From: Ascoidea asiatica
Lineage: Eukaryota; Ascomycota; Saccharomycetes; Ascoideales; Ascoideaceae
Assembly: GCA_001600695.1 (NCBI GenBank)
Contig: BCKQ01000015.1
Coordinates: 80,528 to 144,527, forward strand
Length of the DNA stretch: 64,000 nt
Reading direction: 5' to 3'
The position numbers and the translations under genes are program-made. Each line of letters begins with the position of its first letter. Position 1 is the first letter of the stretch. Positions 51,331 through 61,758 of the stretch are shown here, one piece after another. The notes under the pieces are model-generated. The model saw only the letters and a list, made by a program, of their open reading frames with translations, was not told where the DNA came from and searched no databases.

Positions 51331-54111
51331 ATGTATAAAAGAAAAAGAATTTCTAGAGCTTGTGATATTTGTAGGAAAAAAAAACAAAAATGTAATGGAG
51401 AAGAACCTTGTGAAAGATGTAAGATTTCAATTTTAACTTGTACTTATAATGATAAAAATAATAGATTCAAAAAAATTACTCTTGATAAACCTATTGGAAA
51501 GACTAATATAAAGACTGCCGAAAAGAACATTGAAAAGAACATTGAAAAGAACATTGAAAAGAACATTGAAAAAAATAATGAAAAAAATAATGAAAAGAAT
51601 ATAGGAAAGAATGTCGAGATAAAGAATGTCGAAAATAGTAAAGAGAAAATTTTATATGAGAGTACAAATGAAAATGAAAATAATACAAAAATAAATCCAG
51701 TAATATCTCAAAATGATTATATCAATCAATTTAAAAATTCTTCTCAAAATATAAATTTTATTGATTCAAAAGTTATATTATCAAAAAAAATCTCAAATTT
51801 AGAAAATAGATTAGTTAATATAGAAACTTCAATTAATACAATTTTATTTAATCTAGAATCAACTATTTTCAAAAAAATTAATCAAAATAATAAAATTGAT
51901 ATTAATACTATTCAAAATCCTTCAATTTCTTTAAATATATCTAATCCAATAAATAATCCTAATAATAATAATTATAATTCAAAAAAAAAATTATTCGCTC
52001 AATTATATTTATCCAATATTAAATATCCTTTTACTTTAAACTATTCAAATAAATTTCAAATGAATAATTTAAAAAATTATTTTAAATTTAATATAAATTC
52101 AATTGAAATCAATAAAAATATTCAAAATCATTTATCAGAATTAAATAATCTTAAAATTAAAACAAATTCTTCATTTTCTTCAAATACTTTCCAAAATAAT
52201 TTCAAACCATTTCAATTTCCTGAAGAAAAAACTTTAAATTTATTTATTTTTTTTGCATCTCATATTCCAATAGATTCAAAAATTATAAATAATATTCATT
52301 ACTTATTTGGTCAATATTATCATAATCCTGATTATAACTTTAATAATAATCATTATTTATTAATGAATAGTTTAATTTTATTAATATCAACAATTGCAAA
52401 AGAAATAATCTCATTTGATTTAGATATTAATTCAATTTTTAAAAGATCAAATATAAATTTAGAAAATTTAATTGATTTTAAAAAAAATTATTTAAAAAAT
52501 TCAATTTATTATTTGAATTTAATTTTAAAAGATTTTAAATCTTCTGATATAAATACTATTCAAGCTCTTTTTTTCTTATCTATTTTTTTTCAATTCAATC
52601 TAAATTCAATTTTATCATACATCTTAATAAAATTATCAATAAACTTTTCAAAAAATTATTTGAATTTAAATAATAATTTTAACTTCAATTCAATCAATTT
52701 TTTGAATTCTTCAAAGGATAAAATTGAAATCAATAAATTAACTTGGAATTATATTAATTCTTTTGATAAATTTTTATCTCTTCTTTTACATTCAACTGAA
52801 GATAAAAATAGTGATAGTGGTAATGATAGTAATAATGATAATAATGATAATAATGAGAATTTTAATTTCAATAGAAATAATAATTTTTTAAAAAACTATT
52901 CAATATCTTCAATTTCTACAAATAATTTAAACTCCAATGATTTTAATAAGTTTTATTGTGATTATTTATTAGAAATTCTAAATTTATCATTTAATTTAAA
53001 TAAAAATTTTCAAATTAATAAAAATAATAATATAATTTTAAATGAATTTCAAAAAAATTTAGGAAATTGGAGAAATTTAATTCCAAATCAAATAAAATAT
53101 GAAAATTTTAAAATTCATTCAAATACTTCAAATAATATAAGTAATTTCAGTAATTCTAATAATGTAAATAACATAAGTCAGGATTCTAAAGGGGATATTA
53201 ATGATAATGAATGTAATCTAGTTACTAATAATCTAAATTCGTTTGTTTTGGAATATAATAAATTCAAAATCTTGATTATTAACTTGACATATTATATTAA
53301 TTCAACTTTATTAAATGAGTTTAATATATTAGATAATAAAATAAATAAATCAGACAAAGCAAATATTGTTAAATACTATAGTTCAAACATTGAAAATTCA
53401 AGAGAGGTTTTGAAACTATTTAATTCATATTCAAATTATTCAATTTTTCAGAAAATTAATTTGAATAATTTCAAAAAGTTTTTTATAAGTTATTATATAA
53501 AATCATTTAAAATAATTTTCTTAAAATTGATCAAGATAAAGCATGAAATTTACAAAGAGGAGTCCAAAGTAAAAAAAGAAGATGAGATAGAAATAGACAT
53601 AGACATAGATATAGAAATAGAAATAGAAATAGAGACAAATAATCAGGATGATCATATAAAAACAGATGCAGAGGATTTGAAGTTAATATTCTTTAGTTTC
53701 CAGAATTTTATCTTAAATTTATCAGATTGGGAGACTAACTTGTATATTATGAATTTAAGAAATTCGATTTTTAAATTAATATTAATTTGTATAGAAGTTT
53801 TAAAATTCAAAAATATTAAAATTGAAGAAGATATTTTAGAATCAAGTTTGAAAATAGCGAAAACATTAAAGGAATCCGAACTTAGAAGAGCTAATAATAA
53901 TGAAGAATACTCAATTGATAATTTGCTAGGGTCATTTATAGAAAACATAGAAGAATTCATTATGAGTCATAGTAGAAAAGAAGAGAAAGAAAACATTTCA
54001 AATAGAAATGAAAAAAATAAAATGGACTATTTTGGAATAGAGATTGAAGAAGAATTATTAAAATCTTTTGATAAATCTATTATGAGTAATGATTTTTTCA
54101 ATTTCGAATGA
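51331..54111 (+). CDS. Zn2Cys6 fungal transcription factor
   Basis: 926 residues with an N-terminal binuclear zinc cluster: Cys 11, 14, 21, 27, 30 and 37, spaced C-x2-C-x6-C-x5-C-x2-C-x6-C, flanked by basic residues (RKRISRACDICRKKKQKC). A Lys/Asn/Glu repeat tract (EKNI units) follows at about 65-110, then a short coiled-coil-like stretch (KISNLENRLVNIETSINTIL, about 150-175) that may aid dimerisation. The middle (about 290-700) has the helical look of the fungal-specific regulatory domain, with Asn-rich inserts. The target pathway is unknown. It is 11 kb from the nearer transporter copy, so a MAL-activator role is not supported by position. Confidence 0.87.
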   Translation: MYKRKRISRACDICRKKKQKCNGEEPCERCKISILTCTYNDKNNRFKKITLDKPIGKTNIKTAEKNIEKNIEKNIEKNIEKNNEKNNEKNIGKNVEIKNVENSKEKILYESTNENENNTKINPVISQNDYINQFKNSSQNINFIDSKVILSKKISNLENRLVNIETSINTILFNLESTIFKKINQNNKIDINTIQNPSISLNISNPINNPNNNNYNSKKKLFAQLYLSNIKYPFTLNYSNKFQMNNLKNYFKFNINSIEINKNIQNHLSELNNLKIKTNSSFSSNTFQNNFKPFQFPEEKTLNLFIFFASHIPIDSKIINNIHYLFGQYYHNPDYNFNNNHYLLMNSLILLISTIAKEIISFDLDINSIFKRSNINLENLIDFKKNYLKNSIYYLNLILKDFKSSDINTIQALFFLSIFFQFNLNSILSYILIKLSINFSKNYLNLNNNFNFNSINFLNSSKDKIEINKLTWNYINSFDKFLSLLLHSTEDKNSDSGNDSNNDNNDNNENFNFNRNNNFLKNYSISSISTNNLNSNDFNKFYCDYLLEILNLSFNLNKNFQINKNNNIILNEFQKNLGNWRNLIPNQIKYENFKIHSNTSNNISNFSNSNNVNNISQDSKGDINDNECNLVTNNLNSFVLEYNKFKILIINLTYYINSTLLNEFNILDNKINKSDKANIVKYYSSNIENSREVLKLFNSYSNYSIFQKINLNNFKKFFISYYIKSFKIIFLKLIKIKHEIYKEESKVKKEDEIEIDIDIDIEIEIEIETNNQDDHIKTDAEDLKLIFFSFQNFILNLSDWETNLYIMNLRNSIFKLILICIEVLKFKNIKIEEDILESSLKIAKTLKESELRRANNNEEYSIDNLLGSFIENIEEFIMSHSRKEEKENISNRNEKNKMDYFGIEIEEELLKSFDKSIMSNDFFNFE
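51516..51600 (+). repeat. In-frame 12-bp tandem inside the Zn2Cys6 gene
   Basis: About seven units of GAAAAGAACATT, the last ones diverging to GAAAAAAATAAT. They encode repeated E-K-N-I/N and are probably variable in length. Confidence 0.85.
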
Positions 54112-54627
54112 TTCAATCTCGTAAACATGAATATAGATTATATAATTTATAATATAAAACTAAAATACACACACGATAAAAAAGTCAGTTGAAAGAGTTT
54201 TCAATAACTTTAATCAAATCATCAGAACTCTGAATAAAAACCAAAAGTATCGAATAACTGCGACTTAAAAATCTTCTGAATATTGTAAGACATACAAGAA
54301 ATAGTTTAGTTCTTTCATATCTTTATTTTATCCTCATTTTGAAGAATGTAACAGTACTTACCAAGACTATGTTTTGTAGCTTTATGGGCCAAGTGCAGGT
54401 GGGTTTATTTTAGGCTGCAAAAGATCCAATGCAAAGCTAATTCGACCATGGAAAAGGACCATTTTGGTATAAAAAAACAACAAGCTTTCTTCAAGATCAG
54501 AGCTATTTATTAACAACTGATATTTCAATCTCTTCATTATATTCATATTCATATTCATATTCATATTCATATTCATATTCATATTTGCATTCACTTTCAT
54601 ATTCACAGGTAGATAGATTACAGGGAA
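54112..54627. other. Intergenic region upstream of the P-loop/DH-PH gene
   Basis: AT-rich, with a (CATATT)n hexamer repeat at about 54538-54583 close to the start codon of the next gene. No gene recognised. Confidence 0.6.
54538..54583. repeat. (CATATT)n microsatellite
   Basis: About seven hexamer units some 45 bases before the ATG at 54628, so probably within the promoter or leader. The same unit occurs upstream of GPR1. Confidence 0.9.
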
Positions 54628-57600
54628 ATGAATATAAACCAAAGGTTTTACAAAAGGAATCTTTTGATTCTTGGTGATCAGAACATTGGCAAAACTACTT
54701 TTTTATTGAATTTGCAAGACGAAATAAATAATACAAATGGTTTGATCAGTTCCAAAGGGTTTGTTAGTACCAATGTTTCATCTCAATCAGAATTCAAAAG
54801 TAATTTGGATAGGGTTGACAAGCTCAGGAATTCAATTTCATCTGATTTGAATCAAATCAGACTTGACTGTAATAGTTCTTTGGACTCAGTTTCTTCTATT
54901 AATTCAAATTCTTTCATGAGCTCGGAAAGTTCTCTTAATTCTACAGTTTTCTATAATTCATTTAATTTAATCAACTCAATAGACCCTGATGATGCAAAAA
55001 GTTCGAAAAATAAAGATATGTATATTGAAAAATCGAATTTTGATTTCAATCTAGATAAAAATACATTAGTATCATTTGATTGTACAATATTAAATATCAA
55101 TAACTACTTCAAAAATGGTATTCAAACTTCACCTATTTCCCATAAGAATATTTCAGAAGTTTTTGAGAATGAATTAAATCAAGATTTAGTAATTCCAAAT
55201 TTAGTGTTTTTATGTTTTGCGAATGATTCTCTCACTTCATTTCAAAGCTTTGAAAATTATTATTTAAATTCACCTTTAATTCAACTTTTCATTTCCTTAA
55301 AAATCCCAATAATCTTAATTGGTTTAATTAATGATTTTAAAGATAATGCAGTAGATTATGAGAAATCAAAAAGATATAAATCAAGCCAACATCAACTTCA
55401 CAGTCAAAATCAAAATCAAAATTTTCCCAATACAGAAATTATTAATCGTTTACTTCAACAAAATAAAGATATCATCAAAACTTATTTTCCTATTTCGTAT
55501 ATTAGAAATGAAGAAGATTATTTGAATTTTCAAAATGTGCTAAAGTATTCTTCGAAATTAATTCTTGATTCAGAAATTGAGTCCAAAACTAATAAATATT
55601 TAAGTTTTAAAGACAAATTATTTGGAGGATTAAAATTTTTATCATTCAATATCAATTATTTTATCACTGACTTAAGGGATAAATTTGATGATTACATTAT
55701 GAGCCTTAATAGACTGAAAATGGCTTTTTATTACAATACTTCTTATTCTTTATCAAATGATTTATTCAATTCATATACTGAATTCAATAGAATTTTGATT
55801 AACTTCTTAAATGAAATTTATATAAATTCTAGTCTCTTAAAAATGATTTTACAAATTCAAAAATTTTTCTCAAATTTTTCTTTCGATTTCGGAAAGAATA
55901 CTTTTATATCAATTTTGAAAAAATTTTATGATTCAATAATTAATGTAGAAATATATTTGGATGTTTTTGATTCTAATTATAGTATAAATAGTGCAAATAT
56001 GAAAGAAATTGATGCTTTTAAATCATGGCAATCTAATTTACATCAAAAAAGTTTAAAATATCAAAATTTCAATTTTGATGAAAATTTATTTAAATCCTTA
56101 TGTAATGGAAGTAATTTTTTATCTTATTTATCAGATTATAGAGAACTTTTGATGCAAATTTTTAAAAATGAAATAAAAAAGCCAAAAATTAGAGACTTTC
56201 TTTTGAAGGAAGCCAGTAATATAAATGGATTTCGAAAAAATTTAATTAATTATATTAAAAAAAAAAAAACAGAAAAAGTTAAATCTTTAATTGAATTTAA
56301 TAATTTAAATTTATCAAAAGGGGAATTTATAAAAGAAGAGATTGAAGATGAAAAAACTTTTATGAACAATAATTATAACATTGAATTTCAAAAATTTTAT
56401 TCAATAGAAAGTTTTAGAACTGATGGTTCAATTGAGAAAAATAAAAGAAAAAAAATAGTATTATTATTCAATCAATTTTTTTTAATTTGTGAAATTAATT
56501 CAAACAATAATAAGTTTATATTAACAGAAAATTCTTTCAATATTTCAAATTTAAATAATAAATTAGATATAAATAATTTAATTATTTTTAATAATGATCA
56601 TTATTATACAATAATTGATCTAAAAAATTTTTTAAATCGAATTCCTGAGTTAAGTTATGAAAGTTATAATAATAGAATTCAAAATGGTGAACCATCTCTT
56701 TTGAAAAAAAATATTCAAAAATTATTATTAGTTCAATTTGATAATAAAAATCCAGGTATTTCATTTAGATTAAAGAATTTTAAATTAATAAGTTCAATAA
56801 GTAAATTTAATAAAGAAAATGAAGGTGATATTTTAAGTTTTCCAAAAAAATATTTTATAAAAAATTCAAAAAATTATAATGAATTGAATGAATATAATAA
56901 TGAAAATGCATATTATAAAGAAATTATCTTAGAATTATTTCAATTGATTAATAGTTATAGTTCTCCATATTTAGTTGATTATATTCTTTATGATAAACTT
57001 GGGAATAGTAATTGTAATAGTTTTGATTGGATTGGATTTTGGGAAATTTCCAAAAGAGATTTAAAATTAAATAATTTTAATTTAATGAAGTATGAAATTG
57101 AAATAAATAATGGATTTTTTTTTTTATTTTATAGTCAAGTTCAACTTTATAAAGATATTAAAAAATTTATTAGTCTTGGAGAAAAATGTTTAAATTTTTG
57201 TTTAACAAAGATTAATAGAGAATATTTAAGAGATTTTTTAGTTAAATCCAAATTTTGGTTTCAAAATTTTTCTAGGATTTCAAATAATATTTATTTTAAA
57301 ATTTTACTAACATTAGCAGAAAATTTAGTTCAAAATGGACCAATATTTTATGGTTATTATATTGAATGTTATAAAGAATATTTTAAAGAAGCTTCAAAAT
57401 GTTGGCTAGATTTTATTGAAGATTTTGTTGAAGTTAATTTATATTATAGAATTGGACTTGTTTTAAAAGAAAATAATAATAAATCTGAGTTTATAATGAA
57501 TGAATTATTTGAATGGATTGATAATTTACAAGATCAAAATGAGAAATATCTTGTGAAAATGATGTTTCAATCACCATTTCAAAAACTTTTTCCAATATCA

Positions 57601-58116
57601 GCAAAATTTGAAGAATTATATAAACTTCTTGAAAAGAATGAAAAAAAAAACGAATCTATTATTTATTTTTGTAAAGAAACTAAAGCTAAAGCATATCAAT
57701 TTCAAAATGTTTGTGATCATGGATTTGGTATTAAAAGTATTCAAGCAATTAAAAATATTATTCATCCTAATTCAAGTAATCTAATTTCAGGTATTAATTT
57801 TAATAATATTAATCTTTATCTTTCTTCTATAGTTTATGGATTTTATAAGAAAAAAAAACAAAAAATTCCAATTATAATTTTAGTATTATCAGAAGCAATA
57901 ATAATAACAGAAATTAGATGGGATAAATTGATTCCAATAAGAAATTCAATTTCAGTACAGAAATCAGAAATTGAAATAATTTCCTCTTCAAATACAACTT
58001 CCAAAATTAAAATTTATGATGATACAAATTATTCAAATTGTGAATATTATATTGAGTTTTTAGAGCATAAACTCTTGAAACCAATTAATGATATCAAAGC
58101 AAACAAAAAATATTGA
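54628..58116 (+). CDS. Large multidomain protein: N-terminal P-loop GTPase-like part, then DH/PH-like regions
   Basis: 1,162 residues, not recognised as a known yeast protein. Residues 12-24 read LLILGDQNIGKTT, a P-loop (G-x4-GKT). After a Ser-rich insert, LVFLCFANDSLTSFQSF and IPIILIGLINDFKDN (about 190-245) resemble the later strands of a Ras-like fold, but a true NKxD and DxxG are missing. Residues about 370-560 are helical and resemble a RhoGEF DH domain (SNDLFNSYTEFNRILINFLNEI; LSYLSDYRELLMQIFKN; ASNINGFRKNLINYI). Then KKIVLLFNQFFLICEI fits a PH strand pattern. The C-terminal 420 residues are unassigned, ending in another PH-like stretch (IPIIILVLSEAIIITEI). It may link a degenerate GTPase to Rho-type signalling. 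The domain calls come from pattern reading and need a profile search. Confidence 0.5.
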   Translation: MNINQRFYKRNLLILGDQNIGKTTFLLNLQDEINNTNGLISSKGFVSTNVSSQSEFKSNLDRVDKLRNSISSDLNQIRLDCNSSLDSVSSINSNSFMSSESSLNSTVFYNSFNLINSIDPDDAKSSKNKDMYIEKSNFDFNLDKNTLVSFDCTILNINNYFKNGIQTSPISHKNISEVFENELNQDLVIPNLVFLCFANDSLTSFQSFENYYLNSPLIQLFISLKIPIILIGLINDFKDNAVDYEKSKRYKSSQHQLHSQNQNQNFPNTEIINRLLQQNKDIIKTYFPISYIRNEEDYLNFQNVLKYSSKLILDSEIESKTNKYLSFKDKLFGGLKFLSFNINYFITDLRDKFDDYIMSLNRLKMAFYYNTSYSLSNDLFNSYTEFNRILINFLNEIYINSSLLKMILQIQKFFSNFSFDFGKNTFISILKKFYDSIINVEIYLDVFDSNYSINSANMKEIDAFKSWQSNLHQKSLKYQNFNFDENLFKSLCNGSNFLSYLSDYRELLMQIFKNEIKKPKIRDFLLKEASNINGFRKNLINYIKKKKTEKVKSLIEFNNLNLSKGEFIKEEIEDEKTFMNNNYNIEFQKFYSIESFRTDGSIEKNKRKKIVLLFNQFFLICEINSNNNKFILTENSFNISNLNNKLDINNLIIFNNDHYYTIIDLKNFLNRIPELSYESYNNRIQNGEPSLLKKNIQKLLLVQFDNKNPGISFRLKNFKLISSISKFNKENEGDILSFPKKYFIKNSKNYNELNEYNNENAYYKEIILELFQLINSYSSPYLVDYILYDKLGNSNCNSFDWIGFWEISKRDLKLNNFNLMKYEIEINNGFFFLFYSQVQLYKDIKKFISLGEKCLNFCLTKINREYLRDFLVKSKFWFQNFSRISNNIYFKILLTLAENLVQNGPIFYGYYIECYKEYFKEASKCWLDFIEDFVEVNLYYRIGLVLKENNNKSEFIMNELFEWIDNLQDQNEKYLVKMMFQSPFQKLFPISAKFEELYKLLEKNEKKNESIIYFCKETKAKAYQFQNVCDHGFGIKSIQAIKNIIHPNSSNLISGINFNNINLYLSSIVYGFYKKKKQKIPIIILVLSEAIIITEIRWDKLIPIRNSISVQKSEIEIISSSNTTSKIKIYDDTNYSNCEYYIEFLEHKLLKPINDIKANKKY

Positions 58117-58806
58117 TGTTTATCAGAATAAAGTGATGTAGTTTTAGGTTATAAAAGAAAAATCTCAAATGATTACCTTTTCTAAATCAACATTCAGTTT
58201 TATCATTTCTTTGTCTTAATAGAAATAATAAATAATTGCAAAAGTAGATTACTCACAAACCAGGAATTTAAGTCCAAATTCAGTTGTACAAACAAAATTA
58301 AAACGAGAAAAGGAAACAGAAAAAAAAAATATTCGTTACAGACAGGATTCGAACCTGCGCAGGATGAACCCAATGCCTGAACTGCTTTACACTGGGAATT
58401 AGCAGGGCATCGCCTTAACCTCTCGGCCACTGTAACCAAGAATTGGAGTACCCAAGTCTGCAGCTAGCTGTACGCTGTTTTTTTGGTTTCGGAAAAACTC
58501 GAACTTAATTCTAAACTATAAATAAAACTTACATTGGAATACTGCTTTTGACATTTTTGTGCACTATTTAGGATAGACTGAGAAAGCTTTTCGAAATAGC
58601 CAGTAAAAGAACTTCAGAACTGCAGATTACACAAATTTCCAGGTGTGACAAAAATTAATTAGGAGACAGTTCAAAAATATTCAAATAATCATACAAGTAC
58701 CCCAGAGAAAGACAGAATTGGAATCTGGTACTACTATTTGAAGAAATATCTAATAATTTTTTTGTCAAAAAAGCATATTTGAAAAGAAAAACAATATTTC
58801 TGATAA
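58117..58806. other. Intergenic region holding tRNA-Ser
   Basis: Contains the intron-bearing tRNA-Ser gene; the rest is AT-rich 3' DNA of two convergent genes with nothing recognised. Confidence 0.6.
58334..58436 (-). tRNA. tRNA-Ser (GCU) with a 21-base intron
   Basis: 103-base gene, 82 after splicing. Acceptor GTTACAG pairs perfectly with CTGTAAC, and the discriminator is G as in serine tRNAs. D arm is GGCCGAGAGG. Anticodon stem ATGCC/GGCAT flanks a loop reading GCU. The intron just 3' of the anticodon contains AGCAG, which can pair with the anticodon CTGCT, typical of yeast tRNA introns. A long variable arm and perfect B box follow. S. cerevisiae tRNA-Ser(GCU) also has an intron. Confidence 0.95.
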
Positions 58807-60819
58807 TTAGGTGGTACTACCACTTTTTGGATTTGGTTCATCAACTTTCATACTCTCGATATCCTCAAATTTTATAATTGTATAATAAACTTTTCCTAAT
58901 TCATTCATCCCTGAAAATTCAATAAGATGCTTAGAAAGATTTATTCTTTGTAAATAAATTTGGAAATCAATTCCAGGAACAACAAATTTAGTTGAAAGTA
59001 ATGCTTCTTGAACTTCATTAAAATTTGTAAGCCAATATACAATATTTTTATTTTCAGGAAAATCAATCTGAAATTGATTTAATTTTTTTAAAAGTTTTAA
59101 TTCATTAAGTTTAAAATCTTTAAATCTTTTAATTTTATTTTCTGTTAAATTTAATGAATTAAGATTAATTAAATTATTGAGATTTTTAACTTCATATATT
59201 GAATTCCAACTTAAATCTAAAGATTTTAAATTACTTAAATGATTTAAATTAGAAATTTTATTAATTTTATTATGAGATAAATTTAAATATCTTAAATTTG
59301 ATAATTTATCATTTTCAATATCTATAACTTCAATTAAATTTCCAGAAATATCTAATTCTTTTAAATTTTTTAATTTTGATAAATGTTTCATAGAAGAAAT
59401 TTTATTCCATGATAAAGATAAAGATATTAAATTATTTAAATTATTGATATTTTCCAAATTTTCAATTAAATTATTTTTTAATTCTAGAATTTTTAGATTA
59501 AATAAATTATTCAAATTTTTCAAATCTTTAATTTTATTATTTGATAATTTTAATACTTTTAAATTATTTAAATTTAAAAAATCAAAAGAAATTTCATTAA
59601 TTGAATTTGATTCTAAATTTAAATGAAAAAGATTTTTTAAATATTTTAAATTTTCAATTTTATCTAATGAATTGTAAGATAAATCAAGTAATTTTAAATT
59701 TTTGTAACAATTTTTTTTCAAACTAAATTTAAATTGATTAACATCATTATTTTTAAAATATAAAAATTTTAAATTATTAATAGTATTTAATTGTTTAAAA
59801 ACCTGAAAATTATTATTGAAAGAATTACTTGAAAGAGAAAGGATTTTGATTTTTTTTAAAAAATTTAAATTTTTTAATTCAAAAAGATTATTACCATCTA
59901 AATATAACTTTTCAATTTTATTATTAAGATTATCAAAAATAGTCAAAAAATTCAAATCTGAAATTTTATTTTGATTAAAATTTAAAAATTTTAAATTAAT
60001 TTTTGAAGAATTTAAAGTATTTTTTTGTATACAAGAAATAGAATTGAAGCTCAAATCTAAAGATTTTAACTTAAATAAATAAATAAAACAATTTTGATTT
60101 AAAAATGAAATTTGATTTTTAGATAAGTTTAAATATTTTAAATTAATTAATTGATTTAATTGAATTGGAATAGTTGATAAGTTTATATCAGATAAAGTTA
60201 AATTTGTTAAATGATATAAATTGAAAATTATATTACGAAATTCTGGATTTAAATTTGTAGAAGAATATATTTTAAGCCTTTTAAGTCTTTTGAATTTTTG
60301 AGAGACTTTAGAAATAAGTTCTAAAGATATTGATTGTGATTGAAATTGAATTAAATTTAAAGATTTTAAATTTTCATTGATAATAGAATTAATTATAATA
60401 TTTTGATTATTTAATAAATTAGAAAAATAAAGAGAATCTAAATTTATTATATATAAATTTTTAAGATTTAAAAATATATTTTTTGTTTGGATTGTAATTG
60501 TAAAAATTTTATATAAAAATAAATCACCAATTAAAATATTTTGATAATTATTAATCCATTTTATTTTTGATTTAAAAGTTGTAATATTATAAAAATCATC
60601 TTTTAAAATTAAAATATTTTTAAATTTGAATAATTTTCCATTAATTATATTTTCATAAGTTAAATCAGTAAAATAAATAAAAAAATAAGTAACTGAATTT
60701 AATTTTTGAATTGAAGCATTATAAATATTGATATTATCGGATAACGTAAATAACCAAGATATTCCAAGTGAAAGAGTATTGAATATTTTATTTAATATAT
60801 GAGAAGGATAATTTAACAT
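58807..60819 (-). CDS. Leucine-rich repeat protein with F-box-like N-terminus
   Basis: 670 residues from ATG 60819; the longer open frame lacks an earlier ATG. The start MLNYPSHILNKIFNTL has the shape of an F-box first helix, but the rest of an F-box is weak. From about residue 185 to 590 there are some 16 leucine-rich repeats of about 22 residues, such as LKYLNLSKNQISFL, LKSLDLSFNSISCI and LKELDISGNLIEVI, in the SDS22-like style. The C-terminal 80 residues form a separate end. If the F-box is real, it would be a substrate receptor of an SCF ubiquitin ligase. Alternatively it is an SDS22-like scaffold. No close named homologue is recognised. Confidence 0.75.
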   Translation of the reverse strand: MLNYPSHILNKIFNTLSLGISWLFTLSDNINIYNASIQKLNSVTYFFIYFTDLTYENIINGKLFKFKNILILKDDFYNITTFKSKIKWINNYQNILIGDLFLYKIFTITIQTKNIFLNLKNLYIINLDSLYFSNLLNNQNIIINSIINENLKSLNLIQFQSQSISLELISKVSQKFKRLKRLKIYSSTNLNPEFRNIIFNLYHLTNLTLSDINLSTIPIQLNQLINLKYLNLSKNQISFLNQNCFIYLFKLKSLDLSFNSISCIQKNTLNSSKINLKFLNFNQNKISDLNFLTIFDNLNNKIEKLYLDGNNLFELKNLNFLKKIKILSLSSNSFNNNFQVFKQLNTINNLKFLYFKNNDVNQFKFSLKKNCYKNLKLLDLSYNSLDKIENLKYLKNLFHLNLESNSINEISFDFLNLNNLKVLKLSNNKIKDLKNLNNLFNLKILELKNNLIENLENINNLNNLISLSLSWNKISSMKHLSKLKNLKELDISGNLIEVIDIENDKLSNLRYLNLSHNKINKISNLNHLSNLKSLDLSWNSIYEVKNLNNLINLNSLNLTENKIKRFKDFKLNELKLLKKLNQFQIDFPENKNIVYWLTNFNEVQEALLSTKFVVPGIDFQIYLQRINLSKHLIEFSGMNELGKVYYTIIKFEDIESMKVDEPNPKSGSTT

Positions 60820-61435
60820 TTTTTTGAATTTCAAAAAAAAGAAATAAAATAACACAATCTGAGGCTTCAACTCATAATACTTTGAGAAGGTTTATTGAAA
60901 CAGATATTAAAGTTATAAGATTATTGTAGCATCAAAGTATTATATTTTAAATAAGTCAAAGTTTTTACATTGATTTTCTTCAATATTTAAAAAGAAAAAC
61001 AGAACACACATATTCAAGTCTCATAAAGTGTTGGTGAATCCCCCTCTGGGTTGAAAACTGCTCAGAGACATGAAGAAGAAATAAACGATCATAAATCTAG
61101 ATATGAAAATTGTTTCTGAAAGTAACAAACCCAAGTAGCACTTCAGCACAAGGTACCAGACTCTTATTCAACACTACTTTCTTGCAGTGTTTATAATCTC
61201 AACCCCCTTATCGAATACTGCATTCCTTATAAGCATCATAATCACCCCTTACATTCATTTGCAATCATCTCATGAAACTAAAGTGTTATTGTTATCACCA
61301 TCATCATCATCATCATTATTATTATTATTATTATTATCTTTGTGTAAATATATATTTATTTCCCTTTGCTTTGATTCCATTGTTTTGTTGCCACTGGAAT
61401 TTATTTTTTTATAGTTTTATCAGTTTTTATGAGTA

Positions 61436-61502
61436 CGTAAGCAATTACGTAATGATTATGTAAGATATTAGGTAATATTGATTATGTAAGCAATTATGTA
61501 AA
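61436..61502. promoter_or_regulatory. Cluster of TTACGTAA/TTATGTAA elements
   Basis: GTACGTAA near 61433, TTACGTAA at 61445-61452, and three TTATGTAA words in the next 50 bases. Same bZIP-type core as the cluster at 46509. It lies about 260-320 bases before the BMT2 ATG and about 620 from the LRR gene. Confidence 0.45.
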
Positions 61503-61556
61503 ACGGTTTTGTGTTTGTGGATCTGTTTCCTGATAGTGGACATAAAATCCGTTTGT

Positions 61557-61564
61557 TCACGTGA
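61557..61564. promoter_or_regulatory. Cbf1-type E-box TCACGTGA
   Basis: Perfect palindrome TCACGTGA followed by C, matching the Cbf1 consensus (RTCACGTG), 195 bases before the BMT2 ATG. Cbf1 has a broad role in yeast promoters, including ribosome-related genes in several lineages. Inferred from motif only. Confidence 0.4.
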
Positions 61565-61758
61565 CTACCCGATAAAAATGTAAGAGAAAAAAATATTTCT
61601 TTGTTTTATTGTCAAATATTTTAATTTTAAAGGTACTTTTTTTTAGTTTGTAAGTAGACCCTGGAATTGAAATATTTTTATATTCATATATTTATAGGTT
61701 CACCAGGGATATTCAATTGGATTCAAGCAAGAAATCAAACAAACAGGTATTTCAAGAG

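Larger units (their letters stand above)
60820..61758. other. Divergent intergenic region between the LRR gene and BMT2
   Basis: Contains a (CAT)n/(TTA)n run at about 61297-61340, a cluster of TTAYGTAA words (61436-61502) and a TCACGTGA palindrome (61557). The frames at 61187-61463 run over the trinucleotide repeats and are spurious. Confidence 0.6.

Noticed and set aside
51331-54111. Zn2Cys6 gene as the regulator of a MAL cluster
   Set aside because: It is over 10 kb from either transporter copy, no alpha-glucosidase gene is present, and the zinc cluster alone does not identify a MAL activator.
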